DNA of 64,000 nt from Desulfamplus magnetovallimortis (GCF_900170035.1 NZ_LT828564.1:1-64000), one strand, 5' to 3'. Counted from the first letter of the stretch, positions 19,001-26,833 are shown. Notes: generated by a model not told the origin, from the sequence alone. Made by a program: numbers and translations.

Positions 19001-19396
19001 AGTGGTTTTGCCATTTGTTCCGGTTATGCCTGTTAGCACCATACTGCCTGAAGGATTGCCGTAAAAACGGGATGCAATTGATGACATTGCCTTTCGTGTA
19101 TCCTTTACCTGAGCTACTACAGGGTATTTTGTTGCCAAAGGATCTTTTATGGTAAGTTGTATGTCTCTTTTTGTATCTGTAATAATGGCGGAAGCTCCAT
19201 TGGCAACTGCCCTGTCAATGTAGTCATGACCGTCATGTTGAAATCCTTTTATGGCAATGAAAAGCCCTCCTTTTATTACATCCTGGGCAGATGCATGAAT
19301 TGATGTTATCTCAGGATCTGTGTCTGGATCTGACGCAGGGTCAATTGAACGTGTCCAGACAGGAGTACACTCTTTTATAAGATAGGAGAGTTTCAC
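16004..19396 (-). CDS. murE/murF: MurE-MurF fusion (meso-DAP ligase and D-Ala-D-Ala ligase)
   Basis: 1130 residues joining two successive Mur ligases. MurE (about 1-590) has ATP loop TGITGTNGKTTTAWL (about 122-136) and DNPRTEDP near 484; DNPR is the motif of meso-diaminopimelate-adding enzymes. MurF (about 640-1130) has ITGSNGKTTTRKMA near 757 and DDTYNANPASVKGA. The linker contains a doubled SSNRKEK unit. Inside MurE, residues about 319-346 are a tandem repeat of ATPSMVS-type heptads (DNA 18361-18440), an unusual insertion. The gene overlaps ftsI by four bases. Fusions of murE and murF are known in some proteobacteria. It supplies UDP-MurNAc-pentapeptide to MraY, encoded next. Confidence 0.95.
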   Translation of the reverse strand: MKLSYLIKECTPVWTRSIDPASDPDTDPEITSIHASAQDVIKGGLFIAIKGFQHDGHDYIDRAVANGASAIITDTKRDIQLTIKDPLATKYPVVAQVKDTRKAMSSIASRFYGNPSGSMVLTGITGTNGKTTTAWLLENIFNEAGFETGVIGTLNYRYKGQTFDNPVTTPESIDLHRILSDMKNQGVTHVIMEVSSHAIDLHRVRECAFDVAIFTNLTRDHLDYHKNMGAYFACKKRLFTKLLKRGGKNGKSVINIEDDYGKELSSLLPADSTTVTCLKADNHLCATLNGLNTKNHLCTEARQHKRDNFSGKKEPTATPSMVSATPSMVSATSSMVSATPSMVSASDIEDDIKGLKGNIHIDRCSFSFSSNLAGDFNLENILCAAGAAHALGVDTNFIKSGIESCHGVPGRLERVENRGNRHIFVDYAHTPDALESILKTLKMRAPARLITICGCGGDRDRTKRPIMGEIAARYSDILIVTSDNPRTEDPDSIIADIMDGVNKVTPSIKKSTAETSTLSENKSIGEDKTYSAKELIIEPDRQKALEMSVALSKPGDIIIAAGKGHETYQIIKSGKIDFDDRLILRQAATIFDAKPFCQSSSNRKEKSSSNRKEKYTDCDFSPIAWSFYDISQALDFTDQVNMENESENKNFIFQSASRTKDALKNKIPCFKGVSTDSRITEKDDIFLALKGENFDAHDFIPDLVKKGVKAFIVDKTFLRLKGDAIFFRVNNTLEALGMLARYQRIRSGVQVLAITGSNGKTTTRKMAASIFSQKFRTLSTSGNFNNEVGLPLTLLKLSGHHEWAVVEMGMNHPGEISRLSKIAMPDIAIITNTADAHLEGMGNRDNVAMAKAEISEGMKDKSTLIINGNDPSKQIILKKRANNPRVSNTIFFGTQLKEVPDIEIKGENNIFFVTEEKKEFTGNGISFTISTSLSGYRFKNETLFINSPATFMLDNALAACSAALAAGISISEIKDGLSIFQPVKGRMNIIKKGHLTLIDDTYNANPASVKGAIATLQKLSSGKEAIAVLGDMLELGEQSPALHFSVGEAAANASISRLYTSGERSEDIIKGALHAGLARDVLFNGTKSEITKSLTEYIEKSKKENAKEICILIKGSRGMKMEEILNTLLS

Positions 19397-21132
19397 TGGT
19401 TATGCTCCGTTTTTGTATTTATGTCAGGTGGAATTTTGAGATAGTGGAAACTTTCACTGAAGATTTTTTTTACAGCAGGAGCTGCAACAACTCCTCCGTA
19501 GTGGGATTTGGGCGGTTCATCAACAACCACAAGCACCGCAAGTTCAGGGTTTTCCATGGGAGCAAATGCTGCAAAAAGTGCAGTATATCTGCTTTTGGAA
19601 TAGCCTCCACTTTTTGACACCTTTTGTGCGGTTCCTGTTTTCCCGCAGACACTGTAACCGTTGAGATCAGCCTGGGTTGCTGTTCCTCCCTCCTCAACCA
19701 CGGCACGCATCATATCCTTTACCTTAATGGCGGTACTCTTTGAGATAACCCGTTTTATGCTCTCTGGAACAAATGGCTGCCTGATCTCACCGTTGCTATC
19801 TTTTATCTCTTTTATAATACGGGGTCTCATAAGAGTTCCACCATTGGCAATTGCACTTATAGCGTTGATAAGCTGTACAGCAGAGACAGAGATTCCCTGG
19901 CCAAAGGAAATTGCGGCTGTATCAATTGCTGACCATCTGTCGTAATGGCTTAGAAGACCTGGGGAATCCCCGGGACACTCAATACCGCTCTCTTTTCCAA
20001 AACCAAATGATAAAAGTGTGTTGTAAAGTTGTTTTTTTCCCATGATTTCAGATAATTTTATTGCCCCTATGTTGCTTGAATATTTGATTATCTGCTTAAG
20101 TGTGAGCCATTCATACTCGTGTGTATCATGGACAGTTGAACGCCCGACCCTGTATTTGCCGTTTTCACAAAAAAATATGGACATGGGGGTTGCAATCTCA
20201 AGCTCCATGGCTGCTGCTGCCACAAAAACCTTCATGGTGGAGCCTGGCTCAAAGGGATCTGTTACACTTCTGTTTCTCCATCTGTCTCTTTCAAAATCCG
20301 TGAAAGAGTTTGGATTAAAGGCGGGAGCATGTGCCATGGCAAGTATCTCCCCTGTGGATGGAATCATCACAATGGCCATGCCTGATTTGGCTTTATGCTC
20401 GGTGACTGCCTGTTCCAGAGCTTTTTCAGCAATAAACTGTATTGTGCTGTCAATGGTAAGCACAATTGTGTCACCTTTTAATTTGTCTCTAAGATCTTTC
20501 TCCTCGCTGTAGTATCTGCCGGCTGCATCTTTTTCTATGGTTATACGTCGGCTCTCTCCATTGAGTATCTTGTTGTACTGGAATTCAATACCTTCAAGCC
20601 CTTTGCCGTCTGAACCTGTAATTCCGGTAACCTGTGCTGCAAGCTCTTTTTGAGGGTGAAAGCGGATAAGATCATCCTTAAAAAATATTCCTTTAAAGTT
20701 GTATTTTTTGATTTTTTCAGATTCTGATGGGGATATTTTGCGTTTTATCCAGACAAAGCTCTTTTTGCTCTCTAAGTTTTTCTGAAGTTTTTTACGGTTA
20801 ACACCGAGAATTTCTGCAAGCTTTTTGGCTGTAGCGGAAGCATCAACAACCATGCGGGGATTAGCTGCAACCGACAGGGTGTCTATTGTTATGCAGAGCT
20901 TTTTCATGTTTCGATCCACAATATCTCCGCGCTTGCCATTGACAGTTATCTGGCGGATATACTCTTTTTCAGCCTTTTGTGTAAGCTCCGAGGATTGAAA
21001 TATCTGAATATCAACAGCTTTCATTGCAAGAAGCAGCATGACAAAAACAAGAGCCCATTGCAGAAATGTAATTCTGGCATTGATTCCCTGGTTGGTTTTT
21101 GCTTTGGAGTCTGGTTTCTTTCCTGGTGCCAT
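19393..21132 (-). CDS. ftsI: Septal transpeptidase FtsI (PBP3)
   Basis: 579 residues. It has an N-terminal cytoplasmic part and one membrane helix (about 25-45, FLQWALVFVMLLLAMKAVDI), a dimerisation domain, and a penicillin-binding transpeptidase domain. Catalytic motifs are SxxK in PGSTMKVFVAAA, SxN in YSSNIGAIKL and KTGT in VCGKTGTAQKVS. No PASTA repeats are present. It crosslinks septal peptidoglycan with FtsW. The start lies 11 bases after ftsL and the end overlaps the murE-murF start. Confidence 0.95.
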   Translation of the reverse strand: MAPGKKPDSKAKTNQGINARITFLQWALVFVMLLLAMKAVDIQIFQSSELTQKAEKEYIRQITVNGKRGDIVDRNMKKLCITIDTLSVAANPRMVVDASATAKKLAEILGVNRKKLQKNLESKKSFVWIKRKISPSESEKIKKYNFKGIFFKDDLIRFHPQKELAAQVTGITGSDGKGLEGIEFQYNKILNGESRRITIEKDAAGRYYSEEKDLRDKLKGDTIVLTIDSTIQFIAEKALEQAVTEHKAKSGMAIVMIPSTGEILAMAHAPAFNPNSFTDFERDRWRNRSVTDPFEPGSTMKVFVAAAAMELEIATPMSIFFCENGKYRVGRSTVHDTHEYEWLTLKQIIKYSSNIGAIKLSEIMGKKQLYNTLLSFGFGKESGIECPGDSPGLLSHYDRWSAIDTAAISFGQGISVSAVQLINAISAIANGGTLMRPRIIKEIKDSNGEIRQPFVPESIKRVISKSTAIKVKDMMRAVVEEGGTATQADLNGYSVCGKTGTAQKVSKSGGYSKSRYTALFAAFAPMENPELAVLVVVDEPPKSHYGGVVAAPAVKKIFSESFHYLKIPPDINTKTEHNQ

Positions 21133-21143
21133 GCACTATCTCC

Positions 21144-21569
21144 TCACATCTCCATGTAGATGACCTGCTCAGGTTCGGGAATTTTAAGTTTCAGTTTTGT
21201 TCTTGCAATGTGTGCAATTCTTTCCGGAGAGAGAAGTCGTTCATATTCAATGGCCAGGGATTCCCTGTATGCTTTCAGACGCTTCTGATTCTGTTTTTCA
21301 AGGGATATCCTAAAACCGGTTTCCGTATAGTTAACCCTGCACATTGTATAGAGAAACAGCTCCGCAAGAAAGAAGGCAAGCACAATCATCCATTTGCCAA
21401 GCATCTTTTTTTTTTGCATTATCTGCTCTTTTTTCATGGTGCTGTCTGCTCTCTGGATTGTCTTGTGCATTTTTCTCATCCTTTCCGGCGAGGGCTTCTT
21501 CAAGTTTAACGTGTGGGGTTGTTTTTTATATAATTCAAAGGTTAAAGGCATTGGCTGCCCGTCGATCAA
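21144..21569 (-). CDS. ftsL: FtsL-like cell division protein
   Basis: 141 residues as given; the ATG at 21551 (MPLTFELYKK) is another possible start. There is a long basic cytoplasmic part, one membrane helix (about 60-77, WMIVLAFFLAELFLYTMC), then a short periplasmic coiled coil (FRISLEKQNQKRLKAYRESL) and a tail. Size, topology and position between rsmH and ftsI identify it as FtsL, which bridges FtsQ, FtsB and FtsWI. The sequence itself is poorly conserved, as usual for this family. Confidence 0.8.
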   Translation of the reverse strand: MIDGQPMPLTFELYKKQPHTLNLKKPSPERMRKMHKTIQRADSTMKKEQIMQKKKMLGKWMIVLAFFLAELFLYTMCRVNYTETGFRISLEKQNQKRLKAYRESLAIEYERLLSPERIAHIARTKLKLKIPEPEQVIYMEM

Positions 21570-21592
21570 AGCTTGAAAGAAGAGGAGCCTGT

Positions 21593-22543
21593 TTACAGTT
21601 TTTCTGCAACCCTCATCTTTGCACTTCTTGAGAGGGGGTTTTCATGGATTTCGTCATTGCCGGGTATTACAGGTTTTCTGGTGATTGATTTCAGATCAGG
21701 GACAAATCCGCAGGTGCATCTTGGAAAATCCCTTGGACAACTGCACCCGTAACCCTCTTCCCTTGAACGGATGGCCTGTTTTACAATCCTGTCTTCAAGG
21801 GAGTGAAATGATATGACACATAGCCTTCCTGAGCTTTTGAGCATTTCAGGAGCTTTGTTCATGAATATTTCAAGTTGTTCAAGCTCCTTGTTCACGGCAA
21901 TTCTCAATGCCTGAAATACCCTTGTGGCAGGATCTGTCTTTTGGGTATGTATAAGTTTTGCAGGCATGGTCTCCCTTATAAGAGCTGCAAGTTGAGCCGT
22001 GGTTTTTATGGGTGCAACTCTTCTTTGTTCTACAATTTTTCGGGAAATTTTCCGTGACATTCGCTCTTCACCATAACGGAAAAAAATATCTGTCAGCTCT
22101 TTTTCAGAATAATTTTCTATAATGTCTGCTGCTGTAAGGTTGTTTCTTGTATCCATTCGCATATCAAGAAACTCATCTTTTTTAAAACTAAACCCTCTGT
22201 TGCTTTCCATAAGCTGATGAAAGGAGAGCCCAAGATCAACAAGAATTCCGTCAACAGCTTTTATTTCAAGTTTGTTCAGTATATCTGGCAGGGATGAGAA
22301 ATTGTCATGGAAGAGGAAAACTCTCCCATGGAAAGGCATCAGCTCTTTTCTGGCATTTTCAATGGCATCTGCATCCTGATCAATTCCGATGAGTATTCCA
22401 GAAGGTGCTGTTTTTTCAAGTATTCTGCGGGAATGGCCGCATCCGCCAAGGGTTCCATCCACATAAATGCCATTTTGTTTCAAATTAAGATGATGACATG
22501 TCTCCTTGGGGAGTACAGACTTGTGTGTAAATATCATGAGCAT
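21593..22543 (-). CDS. rsmH: 16S rRNA m4C1402 methyltransferase RsmH (MraW)
   Basis: 316 residues. It methylates N4 of C1402 in 16S rRNA using SAM. Motifs are the start HKSVLPKETCHHL, the SAM loop YVDGTLGGCGHSRRIL (about 28-43), VDLGLSFHQLMESNRGFSF, and VISFHSLEDRIVKQA. A cysteine cluster in the C-terminal part (GCSCPRDFPRCTC) is common in some relatives. It follows mraZ after 47 bases. Confidence 0.96.
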   Translation of the reverse strand: MLMIFTHKSVLPKETCHHLNLKQNGIYVDGTLGGCGHSRRILEKTAPSGILIGIDQDADAIENARKELMPFHGRVFLFHDNFSSLPDILNKLEIKAVDGILVDLGLSFHQLMESNRGFSFKKDEFLDMRMDTRNNLTAADIIENYSEKELTDIFFRYGEERMSRKISRKIVEQRRVAPIKTTAQLAALIRETMPAKLIHTQKTDPATRVFQALRIAVNKELEQLEIFMNKAPEMLKSSGRLCVISFHSLEDRIVKQAIRSREEGYGCSCPRDFPRCTCGFVPDLKSITRKPVIPGNDEIHENPLSRSAKMRVAEKL

Positions 22544-22590
22544 TTATCCATGGGGGGTATCCCGTAAAAACGCCTGAATTGATCTGCAAT

Positions 22591-23031
22591 CTACAAACCA
22601 AGAGAAGCAATCTCTTCCTTGACTTCCGGTTTTTCAAGCTCTTTTTCTATCCGCTTGTTTTCATTTTCCCATCTGTCCCGTGACCATATCTCAAAGTGGT
22701 CAAGGATTCCAACAAGGACAATGTCCTTGTCAAGGTCAGCATATTCCCTTAATGTCGGTGGAATGAGTATTCGGTCTTGTTTATCACACATGCATTCACA
22801 TGCATTTCCAAGAAAAAAACGCTTGAAATGACGCATGTGCATATTTTTTGCAGAAATTATCTTTTTTTCTATCTCTTTCCAGTCATTAAATGTATAACCA
22901 TAAAGACAGTTATCCATGTTTGTCAGCATGACTCCATTTCCACCACTTGCCCTTATATAATCCCTGAATCTTGCAGGAATTATAAGGCGACTCTTTGGGT
23001 CAATGGTATGAAATGAGCTTGACCTGAACAT
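22591..23031 (-). CDS. mraZ: Transcriptional regulator MraZ
   Basis: 146 residues with two SpoVT/AbrB-like halves: FHTIDPKSRLIIPARFRDYI (about 7-26) and CDKQDRILIPPTLREYADLD (about 83-102). MraZ forms ring oligomers and binds repeated TGGGN-type boxes in front of its own operon. It is the first gene of the dcw cluster; clusters of GTGGRG boxes at 10-base period lie upstream (23178-23565), consistent with autoregulation. Confidence 0.95.
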   Translation of the reverse strand: MFRSSSFHTIDPKSRLIIPARFRDYIRASGGNGVMLTNMDNCLYGYTFNDWKEIEKKIISAKNMHMRHFKRFFLGNACECMCDKQDRILIPPTLREYADLDKDIVLVGILDHFEIWSRDRWENENKRIEKELEKPEVKEEIASLGL

Positions 23032-23084
23032 GTTTTTATATGAAGGTCTCCGTAAATGGCTGTTTTAAGCTATCATGGCCGTAG

Positions 23085-23116
23085 GGTAGAGAGACAAGGC
23101 ATGCCTTGTCTCTACG
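23085..23116. repeat. GAGACAAGGC palindrome, copy 1
   Basis: A perfect palindrome with arms GAGACAAGGCA/TGCCTTGTCTC at 23091-23112 and partial extension on both sides. A second copy lies at 43025-43052. It is a REP-like extragenic palindrome; it could also fold as an RNA hairpin in the mraZ leader. Confidence 0.75.
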
Positions 23117-23177
23117 GATGGCTGCAAAATTGAATCAAGCCCCTTTTTTTTCTCCTGAAATTAGCGGGAACTTTTTA

Positions 23178-23193
23178 CTCCACAAAACTCCAC
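23178..23193 (-). promoter_or_regulatory. Putative MraZ operator A (two boxes)
   Basis: On the minus strand, GTGGAGTTTTGTGGAG: two GTGGAG boxes exactly 10 bases apart, about 150 bases upstream of mraZ and in its orientation. E. coli MraZ binds TGGGN boxes with 10-base period; the match here is by pattern only. Confidence 0.5.
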
Positions 23194-23417
23194 TTTTTTG
23201 ATTAATCTTGCTGAAAAAAAAGTGTATGTCAAGAAAAAAATTGTCATTTTCATGTTTGTTTAATCTTTTTCCTCCACCTATAGCACTTCTGATTAATGCT
23301 TCTGTTGGCATGTGGTTTTTTGATATAATAACAGATAGTTATATTATTTTTGTGCTTTGTGGCTGTTTTGGCTGTATGTTTTTCGGACAACCTTTAGATG
23401 CTTACAGATAAAAGGCT

Positions 23418-23443
23418 TTGGAGTAAAGTGGAGTAATGTGGGG
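23418..23443 (+). promoter_or_regulatory. Putative MraZ operator B (three boxes)
   Basis: Plus-strand boxes TTGGAG (23418), GTGGAG (23428) and GTGGGG (23438), each exactly 10 bases apart. This is the same three-box spacing as known MraZ operators. Confidence 0.5.
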
Positions 23444-23527
23444 GGTGTTTTGAAAGACTTTTGGCAAGCTTGTGTTTAATTATTGTGTTTTCTTGTCTGT
23501 TGTGCTAAGAATAAAAAATAAAAACAA

Positions 23528-23565
23528 GTGGTTATAAGTGGAGTGATCTGTGGGGCTTTGTGGAG
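23528..23565 (+). promoter_or_regulatory. Putative MraZ operator C (four boxes)
   Basis: Plus-strand GTGG boxes at 23528 (GTGGTT), 23538 (GTGGAG), 23550 (GTGGGG) and 23560 (GTGGAG), spaced 10, 12 and 10 bases. It is the third such cluster in the 790-base region between mraZ and the response regulator. Confidence 0.45.
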
Positions 23566-23600
23566 TACCTCTCCCTTGTATTTGGAGCAGGAATATCTAT

Positions 23601-23810
23601 TAAAAAATTATTATAGTATTCCAGATAATTAAATTGATAATGAAAAAGTCTAACTATCTGTTATCTGTATTAATAATTTATTTACTAATTTATTTACCAA
23701 AAAATAAAATAACGTACATGGCGGATACCTTCCACAATCTAAGGAGTGAAAGTCGTTTTTAAAACAGGCTGTTACAGAGACTTTCATATAAATTTTCTGG
23801 AAAGCTATAG
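23601..23810. repeat. Dispersed element F interrupted by a family-B unit
   Basis: Reverse-orientation copy of 14695-14805. Its two halves (tatagtattccagataatt... and ...ttttctggaaagctata) are separated by a B unit at 23709-23787, while the copy at 14695 has no such insert. This gives an occupied and an empty version of the same site. Confidence 0.75.
23709..23787. repeat. Hairpin repeat family B, single copy
   Basis: About 79 bases, ATAACGTACATGGCGG to GACTTTCAT, with the TGAAAGTC/GACTTTCA arms and the AAACAG/CTGTT core. It is nested within element F. Confidence 0.85.
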
Positions 23811-23822
23811 CTTGCGGGTATA

Positions 23823-24956
23823 ATGGTGTTAAAAATGGATATCAAACAACCTTTTACAATTCTTGCAGTAGATGATCATCTGATGAATCTTAAGCTGATT
23901 GAAAAATCTCTTTCCAAGGAAGGTTATCGGGTATTGTGCGCTCCGGATGGGCCAAAGGCAAGAGAACTTGCCATTACTGAACTACCGGATCTGATTCTTC
24001 TGGATATTCAGATGCCAGGAGAAGATGGCTTTGCTGTCATACGATTTCTAAAGGATAACCCTGCAACGGCATCAATTCCGGTGATTTTTCTCACAGGCGT
24101 CAGTGAGGTGCACTCCAAACTAAAGGGGTTTGATCTTGGAGCTGTGGATTACATAACCAAGCCATTTCACAATCTTGAAGTAATTGCCAGGGTTCGTATC
24201 CACCTGAAACTCTCCATTGCAACCAATTCTCTTATTGCAGAGCAGGCACATAAACTCCGTCAGGTTGCCGAAGCTCAGGAGTCAATGCTTCCGTTGCCTG
24301 AACACTATCCGGATGCAAGGTTCGGAGTATATTACAGAGCACTTGAGGAGGCAGGTGGAGATTTTTATGATATTCTTGAAATTTCTGATCAGATAACAGG
24401 ATATTTTGTTGCTGATTTTTCAGGGCATGATATCAAGACAAGTTACATGACAGCTTCTGTCAAAGCTCTTCTTGCTCAGAACTGCACACCTGTATATTCT
24501 CCGGCAGAGAGTATGAAGATGATTAATGATGTTCTTGTTGAAATACTGCCTGATGGAAAATATCTGACTGCTGTATATGCCAGGCTTAACAGAGGTACAA
24601 GAAAATTGACACTGATCAATGCAGGACATCCACCTGTGGTACATGTTCCTCTTAAAGGGGAACCTGTTCTGCTTAGTTCGGACGGAGATGTGCTTGGTAT
24701 GTTTAAGGATGCACAGTTTGGTATTACCCGTATAGATGTATCACCAGGTGATCGGATATTCATGTTCAGTGACGGCCTTGTGGAGTCTGCGGAAAACAAC
24801 ATTACATGGGCCACAGGTGCAAAGAGATTCCTTGCGGATTTTACAAGTGTTTCAACCTTTTCCATTGAGGATGTTCCCATGAAACTTATGGAAAAACTTT
24901 TTGGAACCCAAGAAGTTCCTGAAGATGACATTGTTGTGCTGTGTGTGGAGGTGTGA
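23823..24956 (+). CDS. Response regulator with PP2C/SpoIIE phosphatase domain (RsbU-like)
   Basis: 377 residues; the start may instead be the ATG at 23835 (MDIKQPF). The REC domain (about 10-130) has acidic pair VDDH, phospho-acceptor Asp in LILLDIQMPGEDGF, and Lys in DYITKPFH. A short helical linker follows (about 135-165), then a PP2C/SpoIIE serine phosphatase domain with metal-binding AGGDFYDILE, DFSGHDIKTSYM, NAGHPPVV and FSDGLVES. Such proteins, when phosphorylated on the REC domain, dephosphorylate an anti-sigma-factor antagonist. The next gene, two bases downstream, is an RsbW-type kinase, so the two are the core of a partner-switching module. No STAS antagonist is in the window. Confidence 0.9.
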   Translation: MVLKMDIKQPFTILAVDDHLMNLKLIEKSLSKEGYRVLCAPDGPKARELAITELPDLILLDIQMPGEDGFAVIRFLKDNPATASIPVIFLTGVSEVHSKLKGFDLGAVDYITKPFHNLEVIARVRIHLKLSIATNSLIAEQAHKLRQVAEAQESMLPLPEHYPDARFGVYYRALEEAGGDFYDILEISDQITGYFVADFSGHDIKTSYMTASVKALLAQNCTPVYSPAESMKMINDVLVEILPDGKYLTAVYARLNRGTRKLTLINAGHPPVVHVPLKGEPVLLSSDGDVLGMFKDAQFGITRIDVSPGDRIFMFSDGLVESAENNITWATGAKRFLADFTSVSTFSIEDVPMKLMEKLFGTQEVPEDDIVVLCVEV

Positions 24957-24958
24957 TT

Positions 24959-25402
24959 ATGCCAGAAGCCAACATGTTTGAAATTATTGAAAGCAATGAC
25001 TCCCTTAAAATTGTATTCAGTTCAACAATGGTTAATATTGATCGTACATGTGATGAGTCTGCCCGTTTTTTGACGAGATGCATCAAAGGGATTTCAGAAC
25101 ATCTTTTTGCAATTCAACTTGTTATGCGTGAAGGATTGACCAATGCTGTGCGTCATGGCAACCAATTGGATGCCGGTAAAATCGTTAAATGTTCGCTGAA
25201 AGTTCTGCCAGATCAATTTATACGTATGGAGATAGAGGATCAGGGGGACGGCTTTAACTGGCGCAGTGAACAGGTTCGCCAGATGGATGATGAAGCTGAC
25301 CATGGCAGAGGCCTTGTGATCATGTCACAATATTTTTCACGTTACTGGTATAATGACAGGGGCAACCGTCTTGTGCTGGAAAAGCAGATTGATATGAAAT
25401 AG
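24959..25402 (+). CDS. RsbW/SpoIIAB-type ATP-binding serine kinase
   Basis: 147 residues from the ATG at 24959, two bases after the stop of the phosphatase gene. The HATPase_c_2 fold shows the N box MREGLTNAVRHGNQ (about 58-71), the G1 box EIEDQGDGFNW and the G2 region DHGRGLVIMSQYF. Proteins of this kind phosphorylate a STAS antagonist and may sequester a sigma factor. Together with the preceding gene it forms a partner-switching pair; the target is not visible. After its stop, 25403-25608 holds a small TCCCATTTGGGA dyad and no gene. Confidence 0.85.
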   Translation: MPEANMFEIIESNDSLKIVFSSTMVNIDRTCDESARFLTRCIKGISEHLFAIQLVMREGLTNAVRHGNQLDAGKIVKCSLKVLPDQFIRMEIEDQGDGFNWRSEQVRQMDDEADHGRGLVIMSQYFSRYWYNDRGNRLVLEKQIDMK

Positions 25403-25608
25403 TTTGCCCGTTATTTGGTGTTTTATTACACTTTTGTGGACAACTCTCCCATTTGGGAACTTTTGGATAAGGCTACAAGTGTTGACCTGATTTAACGCAT
25501 TGAAATAATATGCTATTTTTTATAAATACAAGCGGTTTTTAGCACAAAGAAACAGCGCTGCTAAAAAAGGCTGAATCTCCATTTGTAAGGGCTTTGCCAT
25601 AAGGGAAG

Positions 25609-25781
25609 TACTCAAAGTCGAGACATATGATCTTTTAAGCCTTGTCAACACTGTCTGAATCAGGATTCCCAAGATTAACAAGATAAGGCAGGATTATCTA
25701 TCCTGAGCATCCTATCCATCCTGGTTCAGACAACTGCAATAACTTCTGAAAAAGCAATAAGATGTCGATTTTGAGGAAGTA
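25609..25781. repeat. MITE-like element C, copy 1
   Basis: About 173 bases between imperfect inverted ends TACTCAAAGTCG and CGATTTTGAGGAAGTA. Internal text includes ttgtcaacactgtctgaatc, aggattcccaagattaac and ggcaggattatctatcc. A reverse-orientation relative with the same internal segments lies at 31295-31502. No coding potential is visible; it looks like a small non-autonomous element. Confidence 0.75.
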
Positions 25782-25789
25782 CAATATAA

Positions 25790-26269
25790 TTACAACTCCT
25801 GTGCCGCCTGTAATGTGATTTCTATTATTCTCGTGCTTATTCTTATATCATGCTGCAACAACTTGGCTATTAAAGGCTTTACCTCTTTTATTAGCCCCTC
25901 TTTTTTGCCTTTTAACAATATTCCCATTGTCCCTATTACTTCAATTTCATTCATTTTTGCGAATCTTCTTGCTTTCAAGTCATCAATTAGAGCAACAGCA
26001 GGAAGATTCTCCAATGCTAAAACGATTGTTTCAGCCTCTCCCGCTCCTATATCTGATGACAGAATTCTGACCGCCATTTTGTTCTTCACGTTTTTAGTTC
26101 TAACGTGCAAAAACAGTTCAAGCTCATTTGCAAACGGTTTATCTGTCCTCACAACTTCTTGAAACACTGCGGTCGGAGCATAAACCTTTTTATACATTTT
26201 TTCGAGGATTGCCAATTTTTCTATAATTGCAAGAGCTATGAGCGGTGAAGAATCTGCAATGACAATCAT
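25790..26269 (-). CDS. PIN-domain toxin (DUF3368 type)
   Basis: 159 residues. PIN-fold acidic residues are visible: Asp in VIADSSPLIAL (about residue 5), Glu in GAGEAETIVLA (about 75-85) and the pair in VALIDDLKARRFA (about 91-103). This layout is that of DUF3368, a PIN-like nuclease family usually paired with a UPF0175 antitoxin. Its start overlaps the antitoxin stop by four bases (ATGA), giving a translationally coupled operon. The likely role is an RNA-cleaving toxin. Confidence 0.85.
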   Translation of the reverse strand: MIVIADSSPLIALAIIEKLAILEKMYKKVYAPTAVFQEVVRTDKPFANELELFLHVRTKNVKNKMAVRILSSDIGAGEAETIVLALENLPAVALIDDLKARRFAKMNEIEVIGTMGILLKGKKEGLIKEVKPLIAKLLQHDIRISTRIIEITLQAAQEL

Positions 26270-26532
26270 TTTTCCATTATCCTTTCTGCTTCCTCAATGA
26301 AATCATCAGTATCATAGTTTATTGCTGGTATCTCATATTTTCCAAGCTCAAACATAAAATCAATTTTGTTCATCTCTGCAAGCTCTGATGCTTTACCCAT
26401 TGACAACTTTTGCATTCTGTAAAGTTCCATTGCCGCATACAACTTCATCTTTTTTATAAAATCACTTTTTGTCTCATTTAATGTGTATAGTATGTCTTGT
26501 GGTATATTTAATTTCAATTCTGTCATATTCAT
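26266..26532 (-). CDS. UPF0175-type antitoxin
   Basis: About 88 residues from the ATG at 26532, preferred over 26577 because GGATGGA lies just upstream and the protein then begins MNMTELKLNIPQDIL, typical for the family. It is a helical DNA-binding-like protein: MKLYAAMELYRMQKLSMGKASELAEMN is the helix-turn-helix-like segment (shown in two parts in the sequence), ending in an acidic toxin-binding tail (DTDDFIEEAERIM). It partners with the PIN gene downstream. Confidence 0.8.
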   Translation of the reverse strand: MNMTELKLNIPQDILYTLNETKSDFIKKMKLYAAMELYRMQKLSMGKASELAEMNKIDFMFELGKYEIPAINYDTDDFIEEAERIMEK

Positions 26533-26533
26533 T

Positions 26534-26680
26534 TTATTCCATCCTATATTCTCTGGCAAACAGCACAGACTTATCAAAATACAACCTTTCTTTTCGGGTG
26601 TTGTTTAAGGATTCAAAATCTTTGGCCTGCACAAGCTCTTGAATCTCTTTTCCTACAAATTTCAGGATATCTATTTTTCG
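26534..26680 (-). pseudogene. Degenerate small ORF before the antitoxin
   Basis: An open stretch of 48 codons reading through FVGKEIQELVQAKDFESL and ending REYRME, whose stop lies just before the antitoxin start. It has protein-like composition but no usable start; a TAA lies in frame immediately upstream. It may be the tail of a lost gene of the same operon. I do not recognise the family. Confidence 0.3.
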
Positions 26681-26833
26681 TTATTTCATGTGGTCGGGGA
26701 AGTATAATTCAATAATACACCCTTAGATATTTCCATAAAATGGTCAATCGCTCTCTTGGAGAGATATAGAACAAATAGTTAATGTAGTCAATCCGATGAA
26801 TTATATATCTTCTATTTCCCGAACCGATAATTT

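Noticed and set aside
23208-23411. Small ORF of 67 residues upstream of mraZ on the plus strand
   Set aside because: No ribosome site, a low-complexity composition and overlap with the operator region; not supported as a gene.
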